Source: Actinomycetes bacterium (lineage in GTDB: Bacteria > Actinomycetota > Acidimicrobiia > Acidimicrobiales > Palsa-688). Taken from it: DNA of 26,586 nucleotides. This document shows, piece after piece, positions 14,172 to 22,596 of the stretch (within the stretch, counting starts at the first letter, position 1; every line of letters begins with the position of its first letter). The position numbers and the translations under genes are program-made. The notes below the pieces were generated by a model. The model was given only the letters and a program-made list of their open reading frames with translations, searched no databases and had not been told where the DNA came from. Where the stretch lies: contig JAKBBA010000046.1 of NCBI GenBank assembly GCA_021808665.1, positions 1-26,586 of the forward strand, read 5' to 3'.

Positions 14172-14938
14172 CAGTGGCCGTTGACTAGTAGCGCCATGTC
14201 AGTGCTGATCCGACCGAGGATGTTGGACAGATAGCCAGGAAGCACTTGGAGTCCGATAGCCACGAACAGCAGGGACAGAATGACTTGGATCGGAAAGCCA
14301 AGTAGCCACACGTTCATCTGCGGAGCTGCCTTGGAGAGCAACGCGAGCCCGATCTGGGCTGCAAAGAGCACAGCCACAAGCGGAGCCGCTATCTCGAGGG
14401 TAGCGGTGAAGAACGTGGCGACGTCAGCGCTGATGACACCGGCTCCAAGAGCAGAGGAGTTGAGGGTCATCGCACCCTTTCCCAACGACAAAGCAAAGCC
14501 CTTGACAAGCAACATCTCACCGTTTGTGACAAAAAGCAGTACCATACCAACCTGCTCATAGAGCTGGCCCAATATCGGCGTCTGCTGAGCCGACAAGGGG
14601 TCGATCGACGGCGGCAGATTGAGACCGCCAAATAGGTCGATCATCGATCCAGCGGAGCTTATTGCGCTCAGGAGTATCTGCACTGGAAGACCGAGCATTA
14701 GGCCACTTAGGACCTGCATTGCTAGAGAGCCGATTAGACCGGCCGTATTAGTAGGTATCGCACTTTGGGGCACCTGGTGAAGGGCGAGGATTGCGAGTCC
14801 GCCCGCAAAGCCGATCAGGACCGGGCGCGGTGTGGTGGCGCTGTTGGAAAAAGGTGGGACCACTACCAGCCATGCGAGCGCCCGAACGAACACCAAGAGG
14901 AAGCCGAGCAGCCATAGCGGGTCGAGGCTGACGCTCAA
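14171..14938 (-). CDS. fliR: Flagellar export gate protein FliR
   Basis: 255 residues, with a strongly hydrophobic sequence of about six membrane segments (first: LWLLGFLLVFVRALAWLVVV; last: GFPIQVILSLLFVAIGLQVL). One FliR combines with FliP and FliQ to form the conical export channel. The family pattern PPFS at 28-31 and the loop LPPSIDPL are visible. The start is TTG 14938, one base after the fliQ stop, with GGGGGA shortly before. A GTG or ATG in frame nearby would remove the first membrane helix. Confidence 0.95.
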   Translation of the reverse strand: MSVSLDPLWLLGFLLVFVRALAWLVVVPPFSNSATTPRPVLIGFAGGLAILALHQVPQSAIPTNTAGLIGSLAMQVLSGLMLGLPVQILLSAISSAGSMIDLFGGLNLPPSIDPLSAQQTPILGQLYEQVGMVLLFVTNGEMLLVKGFALSLGKGAMTLNSSALGAGVISADVATFFTATLEIAAPLVAVLFAAQIGLALLSKAAPQMNVWLLGFPIQVILSLLFVAIGLQVLPGYLSNILGRISTDMALLVNGH

Positions 14939-14939
14939 C

Positions 14940-15212
14940 TCATCCCCCGACGATGCTCGCAGTCTGAGAAATCATAGTCGTCGTATAACCTTCCATCTGC
15001 CCGAGCATCCAGTGCCCGGCGACTATCAGGATCACAGCTACGACTACCAGCTTCGGAACGAATGTAAGAGTGACCTCCTGCAGCTGCGTCACCGTCTGGA
15101 ATAGCGAAACGACTAGCCCAACCACGAGGCTACCGAGGAGGAACGGCAAAGCCAGCTTCAGCGTCATCATCAAGGCTTCCGACGCAATGCCCATTAGTTG
15201 CGCCTCGGTCAA
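14940..15212 (-). CDS. fliQ: Flagellar export gate protein FliQ
   Basis: 90 residues, the usual length. Two membrane hairpin helices: ALMMTLKLALPFLLGSLVVG, then a short turn with FQTVTQLQEVTLTFVPK, then VVVAVILIVAGHWMLGQM. The QTVTQLQE turn is typical of the FliQ/SctS family; four copies line the export pore with FliP and FliR. The TTG start at 15212 overlaps the fliP stop as TTGA and has GGTGGTGG upstream. The ATG eight codons in is an alternative but would shorten the family N-terminus (LTEAQLM). Confidence 0.93.
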   Translation of the reverse strand: MTEAQLMGIASEALMMTLKLALPFLLGSLVVGLVVSLFQTVTQLQEVTLTFVPKLVVVAVILIVAGHWMLGQMEGYTTTMISQTASIVGG

Positions 15213-15919
15213 TGAAAACCCACCACCAAAGAGTGGGTCACCAGTATCCAACCGTTGACCATGACGAACAGCAGGAGTTTGAACGGTAATGAGACAAGGG
15301 TTGGTGGCAGCATCACTACGCCTAGTGACATCAGTACTGATGCAACCACCAGGTCGATTACGAGGAAGGGGATGAAGATCACGAAGCCGATGATGAAGCC
15401 GCTCTTCAGCTGTGACAAGACGAATGCCGGGATGACCGCCGCCAAGGAAGCGTCTGCGGGCGTAGCCGGATGCTCGCCGTCGACACCGGTCGTCAGTGCC
15501 AGTTCTTGGCTCCCCGTCTGCTTTAGCATCCACGACTTAAGCGGGACTTCCGCAGCGCGGTAGGCCTGGGTCGCCGACGCCTTGCCGTGGAGGTAGGGCT
15601 GGACAGCCACCTTGTTGACTTGGGTCAACGTCGGCGTCATTATGAACAGGCTCAGTATCAAAGCCAACCCGGCAAGCACCTGATTGGGTGGCGTCGTGGT
15701 CAGTCCGAGTGCTTGACGCAGCAGGCTGAAGACCACGATGATACGGGTGAACCCCGTCATCAGGATCAGAAGCGACGGCGCCAACGCCAACAACGTCAGC
15801 GCGATGATCACCAGGATGCTGCTCGAAGGTTTCCCGAGGGCGCTTCCAAGGTTGATATTGATTGACGATCCGGCACCAGCCGTCGTCGGTACCACCACAG
15901 CAGAGAGAAGTTGGGTCAT
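15209..15919 (-). CDS. fliP: Flagellar export gate protein FliP
   Basis: 236 residues from ATG 15919. A probable cleavable or anchor N-terminal segment is followed by the conserved first membrane region ILVIIALTLLALAPSLLIL and MTGFTRIIVVFSLLRQALGL, the TPPNQVLAGLALILSLFIM helix and the C-terminal pair AFVLSQLKSGFIIGFVIFIP and VVASVLMSLGVVMLPP. Five FliP subunits form the core of the export gate. The central loop (TGSQELALTTGVDGEHPATP) is periplasmic or extracytoplasmic. There is a 13-base gap after fliO and overlap with fliQ. Confidence 0.96.
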   Translation of the reverse strand: MTQLLSAVVVPTTAGAGSSININLGSALGKPSSSILVIIALTLLALAPSLLILMTGFTRIIVVFSLLRQALGLTTTPPNQVLAGLALILSLFIMTPTLTQVNKVAVQPYLHGKASATQAYRAAEVPLKSWMLKQTGSQELALTTGVDGEHPATPADASLAAVIPAFVLSQLKSGFIIGFVIFIPFLVIDLVVASVLMSLGVVMLPPTLVSLPFKLLLFVMVNGWILVTHSLVVGFH

Positions 15920-15932
15920 GGTTCGAGGGTGT

Positions 15933-16388
15933 TCAGGCTCGTCGGATCGTCAGCTCTTGGAGATGACGGAAGACTCCCTGGAGCAAAGGGGCGACTGCCT
16001 GCTTTCCTGCGACAGTTGCGATCGGATTGCCGGACCGGGCAATCTCGGTTGCGGGTTCGTCGGCGAAGCCGCCCGCCTCTTCGTAGGGAATGTCTGCGAG
16101 TCGGCTCACTTGATGCGCTGTGACACCGAGGAGGAGGGTCTCTGAGCCAACCCTGACTACTGCCACGTGCACGCCTTTGCCGAGCGTCTGGCGGCTGACC
16201 ACGCTCAGCGTGGTCGCCGAACCACGTGTGCGGGCAGGTTTTGCGAGCCGGCCCTTCGCCACCTTCGAAGCAACCCAGATCAATGCAAGCACGACCCCGA
16301 GGCCGATCAGCAGTTGCATTACCAGCGACGGTACTGACACAGCCGCCGACGTCGAGCTCACAGTGGCTGTAGCGACGAGGCCACTCAT
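15933..16388 (-). CDS. fliO: Flagellar biosynthesis protein FliO
   Basis: 151 residues from ATG 16388. Short extracytoplasmic N-terminus, one membrane helix (LVMQLLIGLGVVLALIWVAS), and a cytoplasmic beta-rich domain (LSVVSRQTLGKGVHVAVVRV, then ETLLLGVTAHQVSRL) typical for FliO, the chaperone that helps assemble the FliP ring. The sequence is variable in this family, and identification rests on topology plus position between fliN and fliP. TTG 16397, overlapping the fliN stop as TTGA, would give three more residues and is an equal candidate in this operon with its many TTGA junctions. Confidence 0.88.
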   Translation of the reverse strand: MSGLVATATVSSTSAAVSVPSLVMQLLIGLGVVLALIWVASKVAKGRLAKPARTRGSATTLSVVSRQTLGKGVHVAVVRVGSETLLLGVTAHQVSRLADIPYEEAGGFADEPATEIARSGNPIATVAGKQAVAPLLQGVFRHLQELTIRRA

Positions 16389-16393
16389 GGAAT

Positions 16394-16720
16394 TCAACTT
16401 GACGGCCGCTCGGCACCGGAGCCGGTTATCTCGGTGACTCGCACCCCGAGCTCCTCGTCGAGCACGACAACTTCACCTCGAGCCAGGAGGGTGTTGTTGA
16501 CTAGGATGTCCACCGGAGCCCGTGCTAGGCGGTCGAGTTCGATCACTTTCCCCGGACGGAGGGCGAGCAGCTCCCGCATCGTCATCCGGGTCCGACCCAG
16601 TTCCACCGTTACTGCCATGTCGACGTTGTAGAGGAGCTCGATCGGCCGGCCGTCGAGACCGGCCGACTCCTTGAGGTCCGTAGCTACCGCACCTTGCGTT
16701 GCGAGCTGATCCTGTGTCAA
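16394..16720 (-). CDS. fliN: Flagellar motor switch protein FliN
   Basis: 108 residues. A single SpoA (FliN C-terminal) domain: IELLYNVDMAVTVELGRTRM, MRELLALRPGKVIELDRLA and VDILVNNTLLARGEVVVLDE. It forms the bottom of the rotor C-ring with FliM. The TTG start at 16720 is supported by AAGGAG five bases before it and overlaps the fliM stop (TTGA). The N-terminal 25 residues are a short linker; no CheC-like (FliY) domain is present. Confidence 0.95.
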   Translation of the reverse strand: MTQDQLATQGAVATDLKESAGLDGRPIELLYNVDMAVTVELGRTRMTMRELLALRPGKVIELDRLARAPVDILVNNTLLARGEVVVLDEELGVRVTEITGSGAERPSS

Positions 16721-17640
16721 TGGGTCTCCTTCGATTTGGTGTCTACGACCAAGCAGGCAAGGCGCTTACCAGAAGTTGTTGCGACGACATCACAGAAGTG
16801 GACCCCCTCCACTTTCAGATGTACCGGCGTACCTTCGGGCTGCTGGAGTGGGATCGCGTCGCCGGCACTGAGGCTCAAAAGCTCGTCAGCGGACAGAACA
16901 ACGTCGGGAAACGATACCGTCACCTGGAGTGGCGCCTCCAAGAGCCGTTCGAGCACGTCGGAGGCCACCGAATTTTGCTCCATCTCCTCCGGGTTCTCGA
17001 TTCGTTCAAGCGCGTCGAGGAGGGTCATGAGCATCACGAGGGGAACAGTGACCGTCACCTCGAAGGTGGTCTTCTCCTCAAGTGTGACGGACAGCTTGAC
17101 GATAAGACACACCTCGCTGGGATCTGGCATCTGCACCAGGACCGGGCTGCTCGAAGTGCTAACAGGTCCACTCGCCATCGGGACAACCACGCTGGCCGCT
17201 TGGAGAAACTCGTCGATCAGTGATCCGGTGACCTCTGCAAGGAGGCGAACTTCGATGTCGGAGAGCTGACGCTCGATGACGGTTGAACGTACCGTGCCGC
17301 CCAGACGCAGCTCGACGATCGCACGGGCCAGCGTGGTCGGCATGTGGATGCTGAGCCGGCCGCCTATCGGGTTGATAGTCGCGAAAGCGATGTAGGTCGG
17401 CTCAGGAAGGGCGTTGGCGTAAGCCTCCCACGTCTTCTGGCTCAGCTCCCCTACCTCCACCCGAACCGACGCCCGGACAAGTCCGGTTAAGGCCTGAGTT
17501 ATCCGGTGCGCAGCAACCTCAAGCAGGGGAGACAGGCGACGAAGGCGGCCCCTATCCATCGCCGCGTGGCGTTGAAAGTCGTAAGGACGGAAATCAAGCG
17601 ATTTATCGTCGGCCATTTCGGCCGCGCCGGCGTCGGGCAT
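16717..17640 (-). CDS. fliM: Flagellar motor switch protein FliM
   Basis: 307 residues from ATG 17640, preceded by AGGGGAG. CheC-like middle domain (about 35-220; LDFRPYDFQRH at the start, INPIGGRLSIHMPTTLARAI in the middle) and a C-terminal SpoA domain (LEAPLQVTVSFPDVVLSADE, then GDAIPL). It links FliG to FliN in the rotor and sets rotation direction. The usual N-terminal CheY-binding motif (LSQxEIDALL) is not visible: the protein opens with MPDAGAAEMADDKS. The gene is separated from flgE by 106 bases without a gene, the longest gap within the flagellar operon. Confidence 0.93.
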   Translation of the reverse strand: MPDAGAAEMADDKSLDFRPYDFQRHAAMDRGRLRRLSPLLEVAAHRITQALTGLVRASVRVEVGELSQKTWEAYANALPEPTYIAFATINPIGGRLSIHMPTTLARAIVELRLGGTVRSTVIERQLSDIEVRLLAEVTGSLIDEFLQAASVVVPMASGPVSTSSSPVLVQMPDPSEVCLIVKLSVTLEEKTTFEVTVTVPLVMLMTLLDALERIENPEEMEQNSVASDVLERLLEAPLQVTVSFPDVVLSADELLSLSAGDAIPLQQPEGTPVHLKVEGVHFCDVVATTSGKRLACLVVDTKSKETH

Positions 17641-17746
17641 GCTGGGTCTCCCCTGGCCTGTCCTTGGCCGTGAGATCGGTTGCCGTCCTGGCGTTTCCGG
17701 AATTTCTTCGGCACCGAAGGCCCGTCACTTGAGCGCGCCGGGTGGC
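17641..17746. other. flgE-fliM intergenic gap with a small hairpin
   Basis: 106 bases without a gene in an otherwise packed operon. It contains a 6-base-stem palindrome (CTTCGG-CA-CCGAAG at 17706-17719). There is no T-run after it on the minus strand, so it is no clear terminator; it may stabilise or separate the flanking messages. Confidence 0.4.
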
Positions 17747-19051
17747 TCAGGCGATCTGGGCGAGCGCGGACAGGTTCATGGATGTAGTGGAAATCACCTT
17801 CGTATTCGCCTGATACGCCTCCTGCGCAACGATAAGGTCCGTCAGCTGCGACGAGAGATTGACGTTCGACCCCTCAAGTGCGCCGCCGATCAGTGTCCCT
17901 GAACCGTTAGTCCCGGGCACGCCGACCGCAGGTTGGCCGGAGTTGGGGCTCTGGATGTAGTTCAGATTCCCCTGCGCCGAAAGTCCGGCAGGGTTCGAGA
18001 ACTGTGCCAGGGCGATCTGGCCGATGGCGAGTGTCTTGCCGTTGGAGAAGGATCCGGTGATCACGCCGTCCGAGCCGACCGAGAAACCCGCCAACGACCC
18101 CGACGGGGCGCCGTCGACGCTAGTGACGGAAAGTGACTGCTGTCCTGAGTACTGAGTGACACCGCCCGACCCTTTCGGGTTCGGGAAGTTCACGTTCCAC
18201 GTGTCCCCGGATGGGAACGCGTAGGTCGCCGGCATCGTCTGGACCGGGAGTGACAGCGAACCGTCGGCATTAGTTGTTGCTCCCGTAATCGAGCTGATCT
18301 GGCCCGTCGTCGCGCCGAATGAAATTGTAGGTGCAGTGGTCCAGAGCGCGCTAGGAGTCCCGGAGGGGTTCGGTACCGTTCCCTGCACCGTCCATGAATT
18401 CGCAGTACCCGCCACAGGAGTGAAAGTCAATGACACCGGAACTACGTTTCCGAGGGAGTCGTAAGCATTGATAGTCGTGGTGACCGGCGTGGCGGTTCCG
18501 CTTCCGGACCACGCTGGAAGATTTCCTCCCATGGTCAGCTCAGTCGTCGGTGTCGCCGGCATAGTCGTGCCGGTCGGGATACTTACGCTTCCGACCGGAG
18601 CGTTGGCGTTGATGACGCCCTGAGCGTTCGCTGTCCACCCCTGCACCAGTCCACCGGTCTGAGTGGCAAGGTTGCCATTCGCGTCGAGCGTAAGGCTTCC
18701 GTCTCGGGTGTACAAGGTCTGGCCATACTGCTGTGTCACTAGGTACCCGCTGCCCTGGATAGCAACGTCGGTAGGCACGTTCGTCGTTTGAATTGCCCCC
18801 TGCGACTCGTTGAGTGACACTGCACCCACCCGGACACCGGATCCAATAGCGAGTGGGTTGATTCCTGCTCCTTGCCCACCGGGGACGGGAGCTGATGCAC
18901 CTGTCACCTGCTGGGCCAGCAGATCAGTGAACTGCGCGCTTTCGGACTTGTAGGCGGTGGTATTGGAGTTGGCGACGTTGTTACCAACGACGTCGAGGTA
19001 TGCTTGATCGGCGGTTATGCCCGAGACGGCTGCAATCAGTGACTGTTCCAT
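17747..19051 (-). CDS. flgE: Flagellar hook protein FlgE
   Basis: 434 residues from ATG 19051. N-terminal rod-type motif (SLIAAVSGITADQAYLDVVG and NNVANSNTTAYKS) with the axial helix, hook beta-domain with GSGYLVTQQYGQTLYTRDG, and C-terminal helix (LEGSNVNLSSQLTDLIVAQE, AYQANTKVISTTSMN). This is the universal joint of the flagellum, secreted without signal peptide through the export gate. The central domain is Thr/Gly/Pro/Ser-rich and variable. The weak AAGGGA before the start and a 34-base gap to flgD fit a member of the same operon. Confidence 0.96.
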   Translation of the reverse strand: MEQSLIAAVSGITADQAYLDVVGNNVANSNTTAYKSESAQFTDLLAQQVTGASAPVPGGQGAGINPLAIGSGVRVGAVSLNESQGAIQTTNVPTDVAIQGSGYLVTQQYGQTLYTRDGSLTLDANGNLATQTGGLVQGWTANAQGVINANAPVGSVSIPTGTTMPATPTTELTMGGNLPAWSGSGTATPVTTTINAYDSLGNVVPVSLTFTPVAGTANSWTVQGTVPNPSGTPSALWTTAPTISFGATTGQISSITGATTNADGSLSLPVQTMPATYAFPSGDTWNVNFPNPKGSGGVTQYSGQQSLSVTSVDGAPSGSLAGFSVGSDGVITGSFSNGKTLAIGQIALAQFSNPAGLSAQGNLNYIQSPNSGQPAVGVPGTNGSGTLIGGALEGSNVNLSSQLTDLIVAQEAYQANTKVISTTSMNLSALAQIA

Positions 19052-19085
19052 GGGGTGGTTCCCTTCGTGTGGGTTTCGTTAGTGA

Positions 19086-19655
19086 TCAGGCGGCGTTTGA
19101 CGCCGCAGGTGTAGTTGCGGAGCTCGATCCAGTGGGAGTACTAGCGGAGCCGGACGTCGAGGCGTGTGTAGTGCTCGTCGAACTTGAGGCCGGCGATGAG
19201 GCTGCTGCAGTGGTGGCGCTTGCGCTGTAGACCTGCGTTACCTGGTCAAGTGATACGGTGCCGTTCTGTCCTGCCAAGCTGAGCTGCGGCGGCCCGGATC
19301 CACTCAGGAGAACTGCGCTAACGATTCCTGATACCACTTGCCCACCTGATCCCGTTCCACTGATCTTCTGGCCGAGCATCGAGTCAGCTGCGACTGTTTG
19401 TTCCTCTGCGTTTAGGGACGTCTGAGACTGCACCGCCGTCAGTTGGGCGATCTCTGTCATAAATGATGTCGGGTTCGCCGGGTTGCTTGGATCCTGGTTT
19501 TTCAGCTGGGCGACCAGGAGGTTGAGGAAGGTCTGCGAATTGTCGAGTTGGTTGAGTCCCGTCGCAGACGAGCTGCTGCTAGCGGCGGCCGCGGCGGCCG
19601 ACCCGCTCGAACCGTTGCTACTTGGGGCTGTGGAGTTCGGGATGACAAAGGACAT
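19086..19655 (-). CDS. flgD: Hook-capping scaffold protein FlgD
   Basis: 189 residues from ATG 19655 with a strong AGGAGG eight bases before it. Low-complexity Ser/Ala start, then the conserved FlgD core: DNSQTFLNLLVAQLKNQDPS, NPTSFMTEIAQLTAVQSQTS, MLGQKISG. A short beta segment (VVSGIVSAVLLSGSGPPQLS) stands in for the larger Ig/Tudor-like domains of enterobacterial FlgD. The last 40 residues are almost only Ser, Thr, Ala and Pro. It caps the growing hook and directs addition of FlgE, whose gene follows directly. Confidence 0.94.
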   Translation of the reverse strand: MSFVIPNSTAPSSNGSSGSAAAAAASSSSSATGLNQLDNSQTFLNLLVAQLKNQDPSNPANPTSFMTEIAQLTAVQSQTSLNAEEQTVAADSMLGQKISGTGSGGQVVSGIVSAVLLSGSGPPQLSLAGQNGTVSLDQVTQVYSASATTAAASSPASSSTSTTHASTSGSASTPTGSSSATTPAASNAA

Positions 19656-19679
19656 GATAAGGACTCTCCTCCTGGATGG

Positions 19680-20996
19680 TCAGAGTCGAATGTCGACTGA
19701 CGATGCCGACGTGGCGGGCCGGATTAGGATCTGTGTTGGCTGCGCTCCGGCACTTGAATCGGACGTGACGCCGAGCGGGCGATCTGAGTAGCCGGTCTGG
19801 CGCCGAGGTACGTCGCCACCGAAGAATACGTGTGCCTGTTGGCCGCCGGATCCGAGCTGTTGGCGAAGGTCAGGCAGGGCGGACCCTATGGTTTGGCGTG
19901 TGGCCGCGTTGTCGGCGTGCAGCTCGACTGTGACCTGGCTACCGCTGACGGTTATCGTGGCCTGGATGCTCCCCAACTCTGCCGGGTGCAATTCCAGCGA
20001 AATGCGGTGAGTCCCGCTCGCCGTGCTCAGGATCGGGGAGAGCACAGCCAGCACCTGCTGGGCCGGGGGGGCCGTCGCTCCTTCTGGCGTGACCGGAGCG
20101 CGAAGCGCGGGACTCGCTGGTCCAGACGCCGCTGCATGCGCTACGGCTGTTTGAGCACTAACGACAGATGCGCTCAACAGACTCGTCATTGCCGGGCCTG
20201 ATGTGGCCTGCGAGGGTTGGTCTGACGCCTTCGGCGCTTGTGAACTGGGGTCCGATGCTGATTGCAGCGGCTGCGCAGTTCGGGTGATCGCCACCAAAGT
20301 CGACCCACCGTGCGGCTGGGTCAGACCCCCGCCGAGCGCTGCGGTGGGAACTCGGCTGGCAGACGCTGGACGCGACAGTGCCGCAGTAGGACTGGGAACC
20401 GGAGCTCGGACTGAGGGCTCGGAATTTGACGACAGTGTGGACTGCTGGCCGTGGAGCACTGCCGTGACCGGGATAGACGCTGTACCCACCGGGGATCCCT
20501 GTGAGATCACGGTGGGTTTCACTGACGCTGACTGCGCGGTTAGCGTGGGTGGCGTCGCAGACGCGACCGGAGGCGGTGGTGACGACGCCGCTGCGTCGAG
20601 GATCCCCGTCGCCAGGGGGGACACCGGCGACGCAAGTTGACGTCTGCTCCGCTGAGACGCAGTTCTTTTGGCGGCTGGGGGCGTCGACGTGTCCTTTGCG
20701 GGCGGGACGGCAGCGGCCGGCGCCTCGATGTTGGCGGTAACGGCGTCGAGGTGGTGCTTGAATCCGCCGGCCGGTGGGTTGGTCGCGCCAACACCAAGTG
20801 CCACATCTGCTTTTGGTAGCTGGAGAGCCGGCGCCAGACCAGTCGAGCCTGGCTGTCGCGACCGATTGCGCTTAGTTGAAACCAGGACTGCATTACCCTT
20901 TCTGGAGCCATCGGACCCCAACATCCGGGCTGACCCTGCAGATGACCCCGTTGCGATTGGCGGCGCAGTGGGCACGGCTGGAACGGCGGCAGCCAT
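19680..20996 (-). CDS. fliK: Hook-length control protein FliK
   Basis: 438 residues from ATG 20996, which shares a base with the preceding stop. Long, disordered N-terminal ruler region (about 1-310) rich in Ser, Ala, Pro and Thr, then the conserved C-terminal Flg_hook domain (about 318-400): HRISLELHPAELGSIQATIT, then VELHADNAATRQTI and LPDLRQQL. The domain contacts FlhB to switch export specificity. Identification is firm from the C-terminal domain and from position; the N-terminus is not alignable, as usual for FliK. Confidence 0.93.
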   Translation of the reverse strand: MAAAVPAVPTAPPIATGSSAGSARMLGSDGSRKGNAVLVSTKRNRSRQPGSTGLAPALQLPKADVALGVGATNPPAGGFKHHLDAVTANIEAPAAAVPPAKDTSTPPAAKRTASQRSRRQLASPVSPLATGILDAAASSPPPPVASATPPTLTAQSASVKPTVISQGSPVGTASIPVTAVLHGQQSTLSSNSEPSVRAPVPSPTAALSRPASASRVPTAALGGGLTQPHGGSTLVAITRTAQPLQSASDPSSQAPKASDQPSQATSGPAMTSLLSASVVSAQTAVAHAAASGPASPALRAPVTPEGATAPPAQQVLAVLSPILSTASGTHRISLELHPAELGSIQATITVSGSQVTVELHADNAATRQTIGSALPDLRQQLGSGGQQAHVFFGGDVPRRQTGYSDRPLGVTSDSSAGAQPTQILIRPATSASSVDIRL

Positions 20997-22144
20997 CAGG
21001 CGACAGCCCCGGCGCTCGCGAGCATCGAGGAGATGCTCGATACGTAGTTCTGCGTCTGGGCGTAGGGCGGCACGCCACCGTAGGATGCGACGGCGCCCGG
21101 CCCGGCGTTGTAGGCCGCCAGCGCCAGAGGAACTGAACCGCCGTAGTTGCTCAGATAGCTGCTCAACAGTTGTGCGCCGCCGCTGATCGCCGAGGCAGGG
21201 TCGAGCGGCGAAACCCCGAGGCCGGCCGCGGTCGCGGGCATCAGCTGCATGATCCCGAGCGCCCCGGCGCTGCTTTGCGCCGCCGGATTGAACCCGGACT
21301 CTTGTTTCGCCACAGCTGCAAGCAGAACCGGATCCACTCCGTATGTTTGACCTGCGGATTGGAACAGAGGCTGATACGCGGCCGGCACTCCGAGCGAATC
21401 CATTGCGGCATTAGTGCCAGCGGGCGAGGTCGACCCGACTGCCGAGGTCAGATTAACGACCGGCATCGTGGCGCTCGCACCTGCTACGATCCTTCGAATC
21501 GCGACGGGCTGGCCGACGGGCTGCACCGAGACGACGGAACCCGCCTGGGGAGCGTCGATCATCTGCCCGTTCCCGATGTAGATGCCCACATGTCCGGGGC
21601 TCGAAGCGGTTCCGTCGGAGCCGGGAAAGAATACGAGGTCGCCTGGGTGAGCTTGAGCCAGACTCGCTACCGGCGTACCCGACAGCGCCTGCTGCTGGCT
21701 GGTTCGAGGAAGGCTGACCCCGAGGTCGGAGTAAACCTTTTGGACCAATCCTGAACAGTCAAATCCAGTTGCCGGGCTAGACCCGCCCCACTGGTAGGGG
21801 ACGCCGAGATAGCTCTGAGCGTCGGCTACTACCGACGACCCCGTCAGGGCCCCCGGAGTGCTGGAGGATCCTCCGACGGTCGTCGCAGCCAAAGACCCTA
21901 GAGAGGACAGGCCGAGCGGGTTTTGTGACGCGAGCAGGTTGGAGGTCGGCGATGCGCTACTGGAGGATGATCCCGGCGTCAGGGTGCCCCCGTCCTGGAT
22001 GGAGGCGATCTCCGAGTTGACCTGTGCGAGTACAGCGCTGAAGTCGCCCGAGGATGCGGCGGCGGACAGCTGTCCGCCTATTCCTGTGAGTTGAGAGGCG
22101 AGGGTTTGGATGGCACCGATGGTCCCGGCCGGGGTTGTCGTCAT
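20996..22144 (-). CDS. NlpC/P60 endopeptidase + lytic transglycosylase fusion (flagellar wall hydrolase)
   Basis: 382 residues from ATG 22144, overlapping the fliJ stop as ATGA. N-terminal helical region and Ser-rich linker (1-100), NlpC/P60 cysteine peptidase (about 103-220) with catalytic Cys130 in GFDCSGLV and His185 in GHVGIYIGNG, then a soluble lytic transglycosylase domain (about 250-365) with catalytic Glu282 in KQESGFNP, GALGIMQLMPATA and AYNAGPGAV. It would cut both peptide stems and glycan strands. The position between fliJ and fliK suggests that it opens the wall for rod and hook passage, like FlgJ of proteobacteria. No signal peptide is visible, so export through the flagellar gate is plausible. 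The third residue of the peptidase triad is Asp (MIDAP) where His is more usual. Confidence 0.92.
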   Translation of the reverse strand: MTTTPAGTIGAIQTLASQLTGIGGQLSAAASSGDFSAVLAQVNSEIASIQDGGTLTPGSSSSSASPTSNLLASQNPLGLSSLGSLAATTVGGSSSTPGALTGSSVVADAQSYLGVPYQWGGSSPATGFDCSGLVQKVYSDLGVSLPRTSQQQALSGTPVASLAQAHPGDLVFFPGSDGTASSPGHVGIYIGNGQMIDAPQAGSVVSVQPVGQPVAIRRIVAGASATMPVVNLTSAVGSTSPAGTNAAMDSLGVPAAYQPLFQSAGQTYGVDPVLLAAVAKQESGFNPAAQSSAGALGIMQLMPATAAGLGVSPLDPASAISGGAQLLSSYLSNYGGSVPLALAAYNAGPGAVASYGGVPPYAQTQNYVSSISSMLASAGAVA

Positions 22145-22596
22145 TGCGGAGGCGCCCCCGAGCCGGCCTTGAGCGACCATCGCGCGCCGGCGATGTCGTC
22201 AAGCACTGTCGACTCGTCCCTTGCACGTGCCTGATCCCACTCCGAGCGGCGACGCTCATCTAGGCGTTCCAATGAAGCCACCCTCTGTCCTGCCAGAACC
22301 CAGGCCGCGTGGCACTCAGCCACCCTTTTTTCACACTCGATAACGACAGCGGAGGCTTGCTCTACAGCTTCGGCAAGTCGCAGCTCCCTGCTGCGGTCGT
22401 CGAGGAAGTGGTCCCGCTCGCCGGGACCCCGGAAAGGTCGTACGGCCACGAGGTGATAGGCGTCGCGGGCCGCAGCATGAAGGGCTTGGGACCTGCGCAG
22501 ACGGTGATTCGCGTCTGCAAGGCTCTGGCGCGCCACCTCCTCCTGCGCTCTGCGCGCCCGCAACACGGTCTCCAAGGAGAACATGTACCTTTTCAC
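22141..22596 (-). CDS. fliJ: Flagellar export chaperone FliJ
   Basis: 151 residues from GTG 22596, overlapping the fliI stop (GTGA). An all-helical antiparallel coiled coil: FSLETVLRARRAQEEVARQS at the N-terminus is the FliJ signature, followed by long Arg/Ala/Glu-rich helices. It works as the central stalk of the FliH-FliI ATPase ring. The ATG four codons in is an alternative start, but only the GTG gives operon-style coupling. Confidence 0.92.
   Translation of the reverse strand: MKRYMFSLETVLRARRAQEEVARQSLADANHRLRRSQALHAAARDAYHLVAVRPFRGPGERDHFLDDRSRELRLAEAVEQASAVVIECEKRVAECHAAWVLAGQRVASLERLDERRRSEWDQARARDESTVLDDIAGARWSLKAGSGAPPQ

Noticed and set aside
17706..17719. Hairpin after flgE as an intrinsic terminator
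   Set aside because: The stem is only 6 bases and no T-run follows in the direction of transcription.
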